Origin: Alligator mississippiensis
Lineage: Eukaryota > Chordata > Crocodylia > Alligatoridae
NCBI RefSeq assembly: GCF_030867095.1
Contig: NC_081826.1
Span: forward strand, 43,688,001 to 43,752,000
Direction of reading: 5' to 3'
DNA: 64,000 bases
In this document: positions 1-11,199 of the stretch, piece by piece
How the letters are laid out: every line of letters begins with the position of its first letter
Numbering within the stretch: position 1 is the stretch's first letter
Notes under the pieces: model-generated
What the model was told of the DNA's origin: nothing
Databases searched by the model: none
Seen by the model: only the letters and a program-made list of their open reading frames with translations
Position numbers and translations under genes: made by a program

Positions 1-277
1 CTGCTCTCAGAAGTTTTTAAAAGCTTGCTTGCCTATGAAATTTTAGCCTCTGTGACTTGATAGGATGCTGCATTTTTTTGCAAACACAAAATTAATATTA
101 ATATTTGAAAGCAGCCCTGCCCCTGTATGTTTTAGTGTCAGATGTTCTATTTGCTGATACAAAGACAAGAGCTGAGAAACATCAAACTTATGCCCCCAAA
201 AGCTGAATGTCTAAATAGCTGTCAGTTTGGGAGCTGCAAAGGATCAAAGTAACTTTCCTAAAATTGGTAGCTATGGA

Positions 278-644
278 CCAATAGGAATGACATCACTGCA
301 TTCTGCCACCAGCCAAGGCCAAATAGATTTGAAAAATCAAATGTAATTAAGAAGCATGTTTAGATGACAGGAGTTAACTTATTTGCTGCTCCGGAGCTAA
401 ATTAATGTGTTGATTTAAATTTATGTGAGAATTTTCTCCCAGTGATCTCTCTTTTCGTGGTGAGATTGGGAAACCCCCCAGAGAATCCATCTGGCTTTCT
501 CATCTTGCTTTCATCAGCTTAATTTGATAGATTTCATAGTCATTGTACACAACAGGTTTATTCTGAGAACAGCATCAAGCTGATTATGACAAGGCCATGC
601 TACCTGATACTTTTCCTTTGCTGAAGATAATCTAAACCTATAAA
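278..644 (+). promoter_or_regulatory. candidate GEM promoter elements (CCAAT, CRE-like, TATA)
   Basis: A CCAAT box (278-282) sits 5 bp before a CRE-like TGACATCA (288-295), and a TATAAA follows at 639-644. A start site would be expected near 670. GEM is known as an immediate-early, calcium- and cAMP-inducible gene, so a CRE-like site would fit. The 350-bp gap between the upstream sites and the TATA box is long, and each motif is short enough to occur by chance. This is a weak inference. Confidence 0.2.
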
Positions 645-1168
645 GTGCCATGTTTATTGCTCTACTAAAAGATTCAACTCTCAGCTGAGACTAAACATCA
701 GACTACAAGCAAGAAGACTTTTTCATTTTTTTTACAAAACCAGTGGCAGACTGTGCTGGTTCCCCCCGGGGATGCAGTGATAGGGAGGAGTGCAAGGAAA
801 CTTCACCTCATTGCACAGTGTTTGTCATGACTAGATACAATTAGAGTATCTGCATAGGGGGGGTCACAGGGACTGCTCCCTCAGTGCGATCTGTGGAGTT
901 CACACTATCTTAAACTGGGTAGAGACCAGCATGCAGGGAACTTAATGATCCTGTATGCAGTACCACACTTTCCTTCCTGTGGGGCTATACCTAATATTCA
1001 GCACTATCTTTTAAAGAGGAAAGAAGCAAAATAATGTTAGAAGTGTCATGTAAGTTGTAACTATAATGTCAGGTAAGACATCAAATACATGAGATGGTGC
1101 AATGAGGTGGAATGCTGATTTTCACCTTCCTTGGAAAACCCTGATCAAAGGCATAACTAGGCTTACTA

Positions 1169-1235
1169 TTTTCAAGTAGTGTGATCATGTGTGTGTAACT
1201 TCAGCACATATATACTAAAAGGCTATTTTTTTCTC
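1169..1235. repeat. dispersed repeat, copy 1 (pair with 4746-4812)
   Basis: This 67-bp segment aligns without gaps to 4746-4812, with about 60 of 67 positions identical. The shared core includes tgatcatgtgtgtgta. The two copies lie on either side of the first coding exon of GEM in the same orientation. The family is not recognised. Confidence 0.6.
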
Positions 1236-1441
1236 AATAATCAGGTGTATCTCTGTGTAACTACATGGAGTAGAACTGAATGAGAAAGGCAGACTTTACC
1301 CTCCTTTCATTTGTACACTAGGGGTTTGCAGAAGAGGAGGAAGTACCTCGCTAAAGTGAATAAGAAAGATGGTGTGTGTGCTGTCTAAATGCTTGCTGCC
1401 TAATACCAGTGAATTCTATGTTCTTCCCTAGGGACAGAAGG

Positions 1442-1772
1442 ATGACGCTGAACAATGTCACCCTGCGGCGCAGCAACAGCACTCTGCAATCGCAGCAACA
1501 GCGCTGGAGCATTCCTGCTGATGGAAGGCACCTGCTTGTCCACAAAGACCCCCACGAGTACAACGTGCGTAAAAGATATACATACAACCCAGAAGATTAT
1601 TACAGAAGGAGCTGGTCATCTGAGTCTTCTGATTCGGTCATCTCCTCTGAGTCTGGAAATAGCTACTACAGGGTGGTACTGATTGGGGAGCAAGGAGTAG
1701 GAAAATCTTCCCTGGCCAACATCTTTGCAGGTGTACATGACAGCATGGACAGCGACTGTGATGTGCTGGGGG
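1442..1772 (+). CDS. GEM: GEM, coding exon 1: N-terminal extension and P-loop
   Basis: GEM is an RGK-family (Rad/Gem/Kir) Ras-like GTP-binding protein. Established roles are inhibition of high-voltage-activated calcium channels through the beta subunit and antagonism of Rho kinase; it acts at the plasma membrane and in the cytosol. This exon encodes residues 1-110. It holds a 75-residue N-terminal extension rich in Ser and Arg, with RWSIP at 21-25 (the 14-3-3-binding serine region known in GEM). A Ser-rich stretch follows at 57-74, then the G1/P-loop GEQGVGKS at 82-89. The ATG at 1442 is chosen because it opens the conserved MTLNNV start. An in-frame ATG at 1376 lies upstream of the splice acceptor (AG 1430-1431) and would not be in the mature exon. 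The exon ends in phase 1 at g|gtaggt. Confidence 0.96.
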
Positions 1773-2837
1773 GTAGGTCATTATGTTCTCTACTCAAAGT
1801 AGATGTGCTTACTCAAAATCTGTCCTGTCAGTAGTCATTTGCATTAAGGGACAGAAAATGAACTAGGGCATTTAATCTGAGGTTACAGAAACTAAGTTAA
1901 TGGCTCTTCTTCTTAACACTGAACCCAACACATTCACTTTGCTTAAAAATCCCCAGAGTTTATAAGTCAGATCCTCATTAACAAACTCCTCAGTCTGACA
2001 AAGTGCACATAAAGGAGAGCAAAAGGAATTCTCAAGCTATTTTTTGTAAAAGTACCATTGGAAGCCAATAAATTCTTGTTCCTGCTGTAAGAAACATTAC
2101 ATGGGAAGCTGGATATGGGTCTCCCACCAAGTGTATAGTGGTGTAGCTATTAGCTCCAGTGCTGGAATAAGGTAATGACTGTGCCTGTGTGGGATGGAAT
2201 TGTTTTATCAGAATGCAATACCTATAAACACTGTCCAGAGCTCCAGTGTGAAATAAAGGCAGAAAAATAAAAATCCCTGCCTGACCTTTCTGGTACCACC
2301 TGATTACTTGCTAGTTATTGAGTAACCTTAGCTAGTTTGTATGCAAAAATATTACCCTAGTTGTGGCTGTCTGAGGGTTGATTAAAATGCTCAGTACAGT
2401 CTCACGTCCCTTGCATCCTGCAGGGAAGAGAGAATGAATGTGCTTCAGTTGGGTCAAAAAGTCTTGCTGCTCAATCCTTTTGGCGAAGGGAGGTTTCTGA
2501 CATGGTCTCTAGCTCTTTACTAGGCATTTTTTTTTCCTTAGTGTCCACCAGAGCTTCAAGTCAGGGCTTCATATTTGCACTAATCCCAGGGAACAGTTAA
2601 GTCAAAGAGCTAAATGGCAGCACTCAATCGAGGACCTTACTGTGTGTGTGACATAATGCATGTGGTGTGCTGTGCTGCAGCTGGAGCTTCTGCAATTCTA
2701 AGGACATGGACACTGCCACCATTTGAAGAAAGTGCAAGGGGCTCTGCCCCTCTTGCTGGTTCTCTTCACTAGCCAGTGCTGAAGGTCTCATCTCTTCATT
2801 TCTCTTTCTTGCCCTGACTCTTTGGCAACACAATCTT

Positions 2838-3207
2838 ATAGATTCATAGATTCATAGCTGTTAGGGTCGGAAGGGACCTCAATAGATCATCGAGTCTGAC
2901 CCCCTGCATAGGCAGGAAAGAGTGCTGGGTTTAGATGACCCCAGCTAGATGCCTATCTAACCTCCTCTTCAAGACCCCCAGGGTAGGGGAGAGCACCACC
3001 TCCCTTGGGAGCCCATTCCAGACCTTGGCCACTCGAACTGTGAAGAAGTTCTTCCTAATGTCCAATCTAAATCTGCTCTTTGCTAGCTTGTGGCCATTAT
3101 TTCTTGTAACCCCTGGGGGCGCCTCAGTGAATAAAACCTCACCAATTCCCTTCTGTGCCCCCGTGATGAACTTATAGGCAGCCACAAGGTCACCTCTCAA
3201 TCTCTGC
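2838..3207 (-). mobile_element. CR1 LINE, 3' fragment
   Basis: On the minus strand this matches the 3' end of the CR1 reverse-transcriptase ORF and 3' UTR seen in the longer copies at 16953-18783 and 62415-64000. An 89-residue open stretch ends in the CR1 C-terminal signature (AKVWNGLPREVVLSPTLGVL). The terminal repeat of the CATAGATT type is at 2838-2860. The copy is truncated at its 5' end, near 3207. No target duplication is visible, as is normal for CR1. Confidence 0.9.
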
Positions 3208-3760
3208 CAACCCAGAGCTGTTTTTTGTGCTCAGGACAACAAAGAATTTTGGCTGCTTATGTAAAGTTTCCATGAAGGACAAAAGGGAAAGTGACTTGTG
3301 CCCCTCTCCTCCAACACAGGCCCAAGAACTATCCAGCACTTACTCTGACTCATAGTTAAAAATGTCGGGCCCAAAAGCAGCTTGTGTATTCCCACAAGCT
3401 GGGAATACAGATATTTACTTACTCATCTAAAAGGAACACATTCCCTCTGGAAAAGCGGTTTTGTGTCTTTGTCTGTAACATGCCAGAAGCCCTAGTGCAG
3501 TGTTGATATTCTTGTGCTCCATCACTGGTGGTGCTGATAGAAGTGACATTTGTCACATGATTGGCCCCTTGAAAGCATTCAACAGCCATGCTCTGACAGA
3601 AGTGCATGGCTGCAGAGTGCTGTAGAAGCACTCAATTGTGCGACAAACTAACCATGTAATGAGGGTTCAGATGAAGATGCTTCAAAGTGGAGCACCTTCA
3701 TTAACTTCTGTCTGTCCCTGCACGTGATTGGAGCTGGGCTAATGCAGCTCAGCCATGCCC

Positions 3761-3982
3761 CTGGTGCTGTCTGCAAGAAAGAAGGGGAGAAGGGAGGGGA
3801 GGCACCTCCAGGCTGGGGTTTGCCCAGCCTGAGCTGGAGGGGGGGCATGTGGATTGGAGCCCCCAAGGCAGGGGCAGGGGCCCCAATCCACGTGCCTCCC
3901 CTCCAGCTCAGGCTGGGCAAACCCTAGCCCGGAGCTCCCTCCCCCTCTTTTCTCCCTCTTCCCATCCTGCAGACAGCACCAG
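3761..3982. repeat. GC-rich palindromic (foldback) element
   Basis: The left arm 3761-3864 and right arm 3877-3982 are near-perfect reverse complements, about 105 bp each, around a 12-bp loop. The outermost matched ends are ctggtgctgtctgc (3761) and gcagacagcaccag (3969-3982). The middle of each arm carries aggctgggcaaacc on one strand. This suggests a foldback or MITE-like DNA element. The family is not recognised and no target duplication was identified. Further GC-rich sequence continues to about 4130. Confidence 0.7.
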
Positions 3983-4745
3983 GGCTAGGAGGGGGGTGGC
4001 AGGGCTAGGGGAGAGAGGCTGCAGACAGGCAGCTCCTCCTGGATTGGCTCCAAAGTGGAACTCAATCCCCAACCCCCCTGACCCAATAGCAAATGCCTGT
4101 TGGGTCAGGGGTGGGCAGGGGTCACTCTAACTCATGGCACTTGCTGTGAGGCATCATGAATAGAGCAGGGAGCTGCACATCTGTCAGCTCCCTGGGCTAC
4201 AAACATGTGTGACCAGCACTGGAAGGATCACCCATTATACAGGAATCCTCCAATTGTTTTGAATTGAGGCTTCAAGTGGCTCTAAACCTATTACAGATGA
4301 CCAACTTTCTAAACAGGCTCTCCAAGAGCAGACAAGCATTTCACCTCCCGTAACCTGCTCAGAATTGGCCAAAGTGTTGGAAACAAATGGTTAAATATGA
4401 TCCCTTGGGCAATCCAGAAAATATAGCTGACTTGCTTTATGAACTCCCTACTCAGCATATTTTATGCTCCTCCATTTAAATTATATGATTTCTTCTTTCA
4501 TTTGCCCTACTATCAGCATTGTTTGGAGTGTGGCTATGACAGATTTTCAAGGCCAAATATGCTGAGATATTAGAAAACTTTCTGTTATTATATTTCTCCT
4601 TTTTTAGAGGCATCTTAGAAATAGATGTGAAATGAGCTATTTGCTCACATTTAGTGCTGACTTATACTCTATGCAATTCCATTACCTTTATTAGGATTGT
4701 CTGGGCTGTAAGTCAATGTTGAATCTGGCCTGCTGTGCTTAATAC

Positions 4746-4812
4746 TTTCAAGTAATGTGATCATGTGTGTGTAGCTTCTGCACACACATACTAAAAAGCT
4801 AGTTTTTTTCTC
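4746..4812. repeat. dispersed repeat, copy 2 (pair with 1169-1235)
   Basis: This is the second copy of the 67-bp gapless repeat, offset by 3577 bp from the first and with about 7 mismatches. It lies within the GEM intron. It may be a small unnamed transposon remnant or a local duplication. Confidence 0.6.
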
Positions 4813-6312
4813 GGTAGTGCCTGACCCTCCCTTTTTGGCTTTACTGATATGTTGATGTCCAACTGAATGAACTAGATTTAGATTTGACCATTTAGCATGG
4901 AAAGAGTTGTAGAAAGCTAAGACAAGGATGGCAATACCCGTTTCACGAAAGAATAAAGCCAAGTGCCATTTGCTGGTTTCCACCAGCTTTAAAAGTAACC
5001 TGCACAGGTAACTGGTTATTGGGTCTAAAAGTGAATTGAGTTAGGGTTATTTTTCTGCATTCGTCCTTGTAGGTCCCTTACCCCAACAGCTCTGTCAGCT
5101 CTGAGCCCTAAATGGTGACAGACAGTGTCAGCAATGTCTGGCTGAATCAGTCCCTGTTTACAAAGAGTTTCCAAATTTAAAGTTGATGTGGAATATCTGT
5201 TTTCTTTGTGAACATGTGGGTATTCTTTAACGCTTCTTGGCTCCGTCTAGTCCATGAACACAGTTTCTTGGCTTGTAGGAAAGGCTATGCTTGGGATTTA
5301 GGGGAAAGTTCACTTAGAGGCAGAGCAAGAGCTTATGAGGTGAGAGTTGAGACCCAGTAATATCCTCTGCAAGCATGGTTTGGATAGGCCTCTGAGCAAC
5401 ATGATGATGGAGGTAATAAATTTAGAAGTCATTGGCCAGAACTCTGGATTTTATTACTCTTAGTAGTATCACAAGGCTACAGCTAAGGCCACCCCAAATC
5501 ATCCATCTAAGCACACCAAACTCTGTGAGCCAGGAGAGGACTAGAACTCCAACCCAGACCTATATTTTATAGCATGTCTTGATCTCTATAAGAGCTAAGA
5601 GAATATTTCCACATCTCTATAGCACTTGTGGGATTTACAGACCAAGTCTGAATTTTTCAGTCTGTCATTCAGAAGAAAGCTGGGACTACCACATATTATC
5701 TAAACTTGTACACAATGCCTCATCAGCTCTTTAATTGCTCTTCTAATGCTAATATTAAGTGGAAGCAGCAACACAGGAAAGAAAAGCAGGGTAACATAGT
5801 CAGCTCCTTGACTTACATGCCCCTCCTTTCTACTTTGGCTATCTGATGACCAAACTGCTTGCAGCGCTAGTGATTGTTCACCCGTAAACCATCCCTGCTA
5901 GAGTGAAAGCAAATATTTTCCATTACTGTCTCACTGGAGTCTGCAGGTCTGTTTGCTGCTCCCATGGGGGTCAGATGTTCAGCATTTGGCTATTTCATCC
6001 AGTGGTTTTAATTTTTGTCCCCCACATTGGACTGCAGAAAATTTCAGCCAAAATAATGACTGCAAGCTCTTTCTGGCTCATTCATTTATCATGAAAATTA
6101 AGACAAACAGTAAAGACAGGGCCAGATTCACTGCTTGTGCATGTAGAGGAAGCTGAACAGAGGTCAACAGACTTAAACCAGAAGTGAACAGGACTTAAAC
6201 AGACCTCTGCTAAAGTAGGAACAAATTATACAGATGTGTCCATTTTTCTTTGTTGATATGTACCTGGTGCGAGGAGATAACATTTAACTGATACGGTTGA
6301 TTCTCATTTTAG

Positions 6313-6389
6313 AAGACATGTATGAACGAACCTTGATGGTGGATGGTGAAAGTGCGACCGTTATACTGCTTGACATGTGGGAAAATAAG
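6313..6389 (+). CDS. GEM: GEM, coding exon 2: switch region
   Basis: This 77-base exon follows attttag and ends at aaaataag|gtaggt. It completes the split codon for Glu111 and encodes residues 111-136. It contains TLMVDGESATVILLDMWENK (117-136). At the G3 position most Ras-like GTPases carry DxxG. Here the sequence is DMWENK (131-136), which is the family-typical RGK departure and explains why RGK proteins are not regulated by a classical switch II. The reading frame is intact. Confidence 0.95.
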
Positions 6390-6761
6390 GTAGGTCATAA
6401 CTTCTGTCCTATTCAAGTGCTAGAGGGAAATAAAGTATGACTGAGTTGTAATTATAGATGTGCTAGGAACAAACACATATTGAACAAGTAAGCTTGTCTG
6501 ACCCACAATTTGATAGTAATTGAAGTTATAGGAAATCTTTAAAAATCTAAAGTTTGTACATGTGAGTTTGAGTGGCATGGAAATTCTTTTTTCTGGGTTT
6601 TTTTAATTAAAAACTAAAAAAGCCTGAAACACATTTAGAGACAAATTCAGTCCAGCCATGCACACAATGAAGTCTGCTCACCAAACTGGCCCTGTTAACC
6701 ATATGACCACCACTGAGAACAGTAATAATCTCTGGTTTTACATTGTTGTAACTGTATGTGT

Positions 6762-7007
6762 CTATATAAGACACTACTGCACAGTTGTTACTGCATTTAT
6801 TTAGTACTTGTATTAGCAAGTACTAAATAAATGCACAGTAACTCCAGTTACTGCACAGTAGTGCCAGAAAATGTCTTCTAAGTGATGTTAGTGTACAGTA
6901 GCCTAATAATACTGCACAGTAGTGTATTAACACTGTCAATGCTGTGATGCGCTACTGTGCAGTATTATTCAGTGCTGTGATGTGCTACTGCACAGAGTCT
7001 TGTGTAG
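6762..7007. mobile_element. small MITE-like element with internal perfect hairpins
   Basis: The ends form an imperfect inverted repeat (tctatataagacact at 6761-6775 against agagtcttgtgtag at 6994-7007). Inside are a perfect 19-bp inverted repeat (6792-6810 and 6817-6835, 6-bp loop) and a perfect 18-bp inverted repeat (6905-6922 and 6952-6969). The motif actgcacagtag recurs several times. This suggests a non-autonomous DNA transposon of an unnamed family, sitting in the second GEM intron shown here. Confidence 0.55.
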
Positions 7008-7152
7008 ATGTGCCCACTGTAATCAAAACCTTACCCAGCAAAGCTACAATGTGAATGTATTTGGAATCATTAATAGATTTTCTTTGTAAAAGCTGAGCTG
7101 GGCAAGAAAGCCAAACCTTACTAATGATAGCATAACTGTCTTATTTTATCAG

Positions 7153-7357
7153 CGTGAAAGTGAATGGATCCAAGATCATTGCATGCAAGTAGGAGATGCA
7201 TACTTGATTGTCTACTCCATCACAGACCGAGCAAGCTTTGAGAAAGCCTCTGAACTCAGAATACAGCTCCGCACAGCACGCCAGACAGAAGATATTCCCA
7301 TTATTTTAGTGGGCAACAAAAGTGACCTTGTCAGGTGCCGTGAAGTCTCTGTGGCAG
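7153..7357 (+). CDS. GEM: GEM, coding exon 3: core of the G domain
   Basis: This 205-base exon follows ttttatcag and encodes residues 137-204 plus the first base of codon 205. It covers the central G-domain strands and helix (HCMQVGDAYLIVYSITDRAS, starting at residue 145) and the guanine-specificity motif G4, NKSD, at 191-194. The exon ends at ggcag|gtatgg in phase 1 and joins exon 4 to give Glu205. The protein matches mammalian GEM very closely here, so this is a constrained gene and not a retrocopy. Confidence 0.96.
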
Positions 7358-8634
7358 GTATGGAAAATTATGGTGACAACCACTCTGTAAACATATGGAT
7401 CTTGACCTACTGACAGGGTTCCCACTAATGAGCACTCAGTAAAATACTCTATGAAGTGGGTGGAATGGATCAGCAGCAAAAGCCAAACAAATGATTCACC
7501 TCATGCCCTGAAAACCCAGTTTAAGGCCCTGACTCAGTTCCTATGAATGTGACTGGAAAGGATGTAATTCATTTTAATAGGAGCTGGATCAGGTATTTAG
7601 TCAGCTAGATGTTTGTCTGGAGAGTTATCCCTGAATGAGATGCCAGTGTTTGCAACAGTACAGTAAAATAGTTCCCCCTAACCAGAAATTAAGGAGAAAA
7701 ATTACCCACCTTGGGGTTCAATCCATTCCCATGACTGCTTACTATAGAGCTTGACCTTGCCTGAGGTATTCTCCCTCTTCCAGCTCTTCAGCACTACCTC
7801 CACTATGCCCCTACTTGAGGGTAAAAAGAGCTGATCTGGAGTGAATACTGTGTTCGCTGAGGTCTGCATCACAGTTCTTCTAAGGTGAAATGCTCAGAAA
7901 TATCTTCCTATGTTTCCTGTTTTCATTCCATCATTCCTTGCAGTCTGGGTGGCTAATTGCCATTTGACTATACAGACAGCATCCCCTGAGACTTCCAGCT
8001 GGTGTGTTCAGAGGGGAAAGGAGTGACAGCAATTTGGTATCTGTATAAAAAGAAGATTGTTATATTCAGTTCAGGCTCAAATATACAAAAACAATGGTCA
8101 CAATGTTAGAGAGACTTCTGAAATCCCAGGCATAGTTTTGCATATATCTAAGGTTCAACTTTCCACACCAGAGGTTTTGCTATTCAAAACTTTGATTTGT
8201 GTATGTGATCTCTGGGCCATTCCTACCCATACAAAGTTTATTGCAAGTTTTGTCACTGATTTCAGTTCCAGAAGGATCAAGCCCTGTATTTGCAGCCACA
8301 AATCAGGCATTTAAGACCATAACCCCCTAAGTGTGCATGTCAGAGCTTTGGCACATACAAGGTTGTTTCAGTAAAGACAGAAGCTTCATTTTGGAATTAT
8401 GGCTGTAAATGGAACAAGTAATTTCTTGCGCTCAATAATCACTATCTTATTGTCTCAGAATATGACTCACTAAAATTTACAGTACAAATGGATCCATTAA
8501 GATGATTTACAGAGAGGACATACACTGTACTGTACATTGTACTGTTCAGCAGTTTTGCCTTTTCCCCTTTTGCTTAAAGAATGTGCAAATACCAAATGCT
8601 AATCCAATGACAAATCTGCTTTGTGATTTTGCAG
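7358..8634 (+). other. GEM: GEM intron before the last exon
   Basis: This is a 1.3-kb intron, with donor gtatgg and acceptor ttttgcag. It is AT-rich and no repeat family was recognised. Short open stretches are present but none has family resemblance. Confidence 0.8.
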
Positions 8635-8912
8635 AGGGTCGTGCTTGTGCTGTTGTGTTTGACTGTAAGTTCATTGAGACTTCTGCTGCCGTCCAGCACA
8701 ATGTGAAAGAGCTGTTTGAAGGGATTGTGCGACAAGTCCGGCTACGGAGGGACAGCAAGGAAAAGAATGAGAGGAGGCTGGCCTACCAGAAACGGAGAGA
8801 GAGCATTCCCAAGAAAGCCAGGCGGTTCTGGGGCAAAATAGTGGCCAAGAACAACAAGAATATGGCCTTCAAACTGAAATCTAAGTCATGTCATGACCTG
8901 TCAGTACTTTAG
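8635..8912 (+). CDS. GEM: GEM, coding exon 4: C-terminal G domain and RGK tail
   Basis: This exon encodes residues 205 (shared) to 296 and the TAG stop at 8910-8912. It includes the G5-like motif ETSA (219-222). A long basic C-terminal extension follows, rich in Lys and Arg (about 230-285), which in RGK proteins binds membrane phosphoinositides and calmodulin. The protein ends with the conserved RGK C-terminal motif KSKSCHDLSVL (286-296). There is no CAAX box, as is normal for this family. The serine in this tail is the second known 14-3-3 site of GEM. The stop position gives exactly the mammalian protein length. Confidence 0.96.
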
Positions 8913-9815
8913 GAAAGTTGGACAATATCAGATGTTCTCTTTTATGGACATTATTTAACCATATTGTGAACAATAATCAATCTATATTAGATTGGATTAT
9001 GAGGCAAAAATTGACTTGGATTCACAGTTGTGATTGTGATGAAATGTGATGGCTACAAGCACACCATAATGCATGGAAAAGTCTTTCTTATCTTTTTATT
9101 GGTAGTTTAAAAAGAGAAAAAAAATTTTGTCATATACCAGGACACCCCACTCTTAATACTTGGGGAGTATTTGGGAATGTACTTTTTGTTTTTCCTTTAC
9201 CTTTGGATTATAGCATAAGAATCTAAAATCATTGTGATTTGGGGAACAAATTCTTCTTATTTTTTTTAAATGTACAGAAATGAGGAACGGTTTGGGAAAT
9301 GATTTTTTACCAACTAGTTCATCTCATTTTCTTAAGTACCTACAGCTGAAAATCTGCATTTCTGTAGAATAGCCACCACAACACTTTCTTGTTTCCAGAG
9401 TAGTATCCATGAACATATACATCTCTAACTTTTAATGGAAAAATGCTTCTAATCAAAGAGTTTTCCTTTATGATTTTCATACTATGAGATTGTTAATAGA
9501 AAACGTCAGATTAAAAATAGCATCAAGTGCAAGATGCCAAAACATTTTAAAATCACTTGAGCTTTTTATAAGAAAGCATGTAGACTTTTTGTACCCAGAT
9601 TTGGCCTTTGTGTATGCCAGATGTATGCTGTATTTATTATCTTGCAAGATAACAGGCATTTTTTAATATTGGGGAAAATGTATTTATTATCAAGTTTCTT
9701 AACAAAATAGGAAATTTTATTACTGTTTTCTATCTAATATCTTTTTCAGATAATGCAAGTTTTTACTTACATGCCTTGTAATAAAATAAATAAAAGATGC
9801 CCCTGCTTTTGGGCC
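8913..9815 (+). other. GEM: GEM 3' UTR
   Basis: AT-rich sequence follows the stop codon. Two copies of tgtatttattatc (9629-9641 and 9679-9691) contain ATTTA pentamers that resemble AU-rich instability elements. These would fit the short-lived mRNA of an immediate-early gene. The UTR length of about 0.9 kb is inferred from the poly(A) signals at 9780-9794. Confidence 0.65.
9780..9794 (+). terminator. GEM: clustered poly(A) signals of GEM
   Basis: Three overlapping AATAAA hexamers start at 9780, 9785 and 9789. The cleavage site is expected about 15-25 bases downstream, near 9810. Confidence 0.7.
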
Positions 9816-11190
9816 TCATCAAGAAATCCCCAAAATGTCGTTTTACAGTTCGAGAAAAGATTTTGTTTGTTTGGAAAGCTTATGAAGTGTGAGTGTACAA
9901 TAACGTTATTGGAATATGGAGTAGTCAACAAAGTAAAGACTACTAAGGCTATTAATACACATTATTCCTTGTACCCAAAGTGGTAGTGTAGTGATAAAGA
10001 CAATGACAACAGTTAATTTATGTGCATCTTAATTCTGTACATTTTGTTCATAAGCTCAAAACATTTTACTGTAGAAAGTAAACATTGTTATCCCTATTGT
10101 GGAGATCTCTTAAGTTAGTTTCCAAACTGGTAGCCAGATTCATAGCTCAGGTACTAAGCTCAGGTGACAGGTGTTATATAATTACTTCAGTAGATGGATG
10201 TGAATCTCACATCCTGTGTTCTCCAAGATATGTTCACTAGAGGCTTGATCCACCACCTTTGCTGACAGCTTTGGTAGAAGAAATGTTGCTAGGTTTAGGC
10301 AGACTGTATGGGTAGAATCCTATTTCATCTAGAGGACAACCACAGTACAATTTGAGACTAACTCTATATAACCCAACTGTTATATAGAAATGATTCTATG
10401 GCTATGAGCATAATACACCTCACTGTAGGATGACCAATGTCATTGTAGGATGACATATGTGATGTTCATATGTCTTGTGGAATAAATATTCCCATAGGTT
10501 GCCTTCAGTATTATAATTCAGTATTTACAACAGAGTAGAGGCAAGAATGCTGTCACTATCAATCTATGAGTGTACCAGAAACAGGTCAATTTAAATAAAC
10601 ACATATTTTTGATTGGCCTGTATAAAATTTTGGATTTTGTCTGTCTAAAGCAGTTCAAACAGCATATTCATCACAACATCATTGTTCAGAGCTGCTGAAC
10701 TAACAGAAGGTTGCCCCATTCCAGATTAGTACAGGAAATGTCAGGAATAAGTGGAGAGCTTTTTCCTCCCATCACATCAGTTTCATTGAATTAATTTTCT
10801 CAGCATGTTAGAGGTACGGTGTTTTTTCCTGGTCCATGTCAGCCAAACTAGGGAACTTTGTAGCTCCAAATCCATGTCAAACATGTGGACTTTGGATCAG
10901 CCTCCTCACTCACCTGTGAACTCAGTGATGACTTCCTTATTTACTGGAAGCTTGTCATCCTCCTATCGAGGGATGGCTGACTATGATAGCTCCAAATCAA
11001 GCCATCTTGGAAGAGATACAGTCCTTAGGATCCTTAGTAACCCATACAAGCAGCCGATTTAGGTTAGTCTGGTCTATCAAACTTCTGTACCAGATACACT
11101 CCCGACTCAAGTTAGGTCACTGTCCACTAGCTTCCCAGGTGCCTTTGAAGCCCCCTGCCTGCTCTGTGCCTCACATGAAGGCACCCTGGA
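9816..11190. other. intergenic sequence downstream of GEM
   Basis: This is AT-rich, mostly unique-looking DNA. The right part, from about 10800, may belong to the decayed LINE whose tail lies at 11200-11310. No gene is supported. Confidence 0.5.
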
Positions 11191-11199
11191 ACTCGGCTC

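Larger units (their letters stand above)
1..1431 (+). other. 5' flank or first intron of GEM
   Basis: There is no convincing protein-coding sequence here. The stretch is AT-rich and ends in a polypyrimidine tract and AG (1430-1431) that form the acceptor of the first coding exon of GEM. In mammals GEM has a non-coding first exon, so this stretch may contain the promoter, exon 1 and intron 1. A TATAAA lies at 639-644 and a donor-like site at about 1073 (tgtcag|gtaaga). Which parts are transcribed cannot be decided from sequence alone. Confidence 0.5.
1773..6312 (+). other. GEM: GEM intron after the first coding exon (4.5 kb)
   Basis: The donor is gtaggt and the acceptor attttag. The intron contains a 3' CR1 fragment (2838-3207), a GC-rich 222-bp palindrome (3761-3982), GC-rich sequence to about 4130, and copy 2 of a dispersed 67-bp repeat (4746-4812). 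The remainder (1773-2837, 3208-3760, 4131-4745 and 4813-6312) is AT-rich unique-looking sequence in which I see no gene. Confidence 0.85.
1432..9815 (+). other. GEM: GEM gene span (acceptor of first coding exon to poly(A) region)
   Basis: Four coding exons join in frame into 296 codons: 110 codons plus 1 base, 77 bases, 68 codons plus 1 base, then 2 bases plus 92 codons including the stop. All introns are GT-AG: 1773-6312, 6390-7152 and 7358-8634. The product length equals that of mammalian GEM. The non-coding first exon is not resolved. The 3' end is set by clustered AATAAA signals at 9780-9794. Confidence 0.93.

Noticed and set aside
1376..1441. In-frame upstream extension of GEM starting at an ATG at 1376
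   Set aside because: It crosses a good splice acceptor (ttcttccctag, AG at 1430-1431) and the extra residues have no counterpart in GEM proteins. The ATG at 1442 opens the conserved N-terminus.
1351..1587. Minus-strand open frame across GEM exon 1 (and a similar one at 8546-8758)
   Set aside because: It lies antisense to well-conserved GEM coding sequence and is explained by it.
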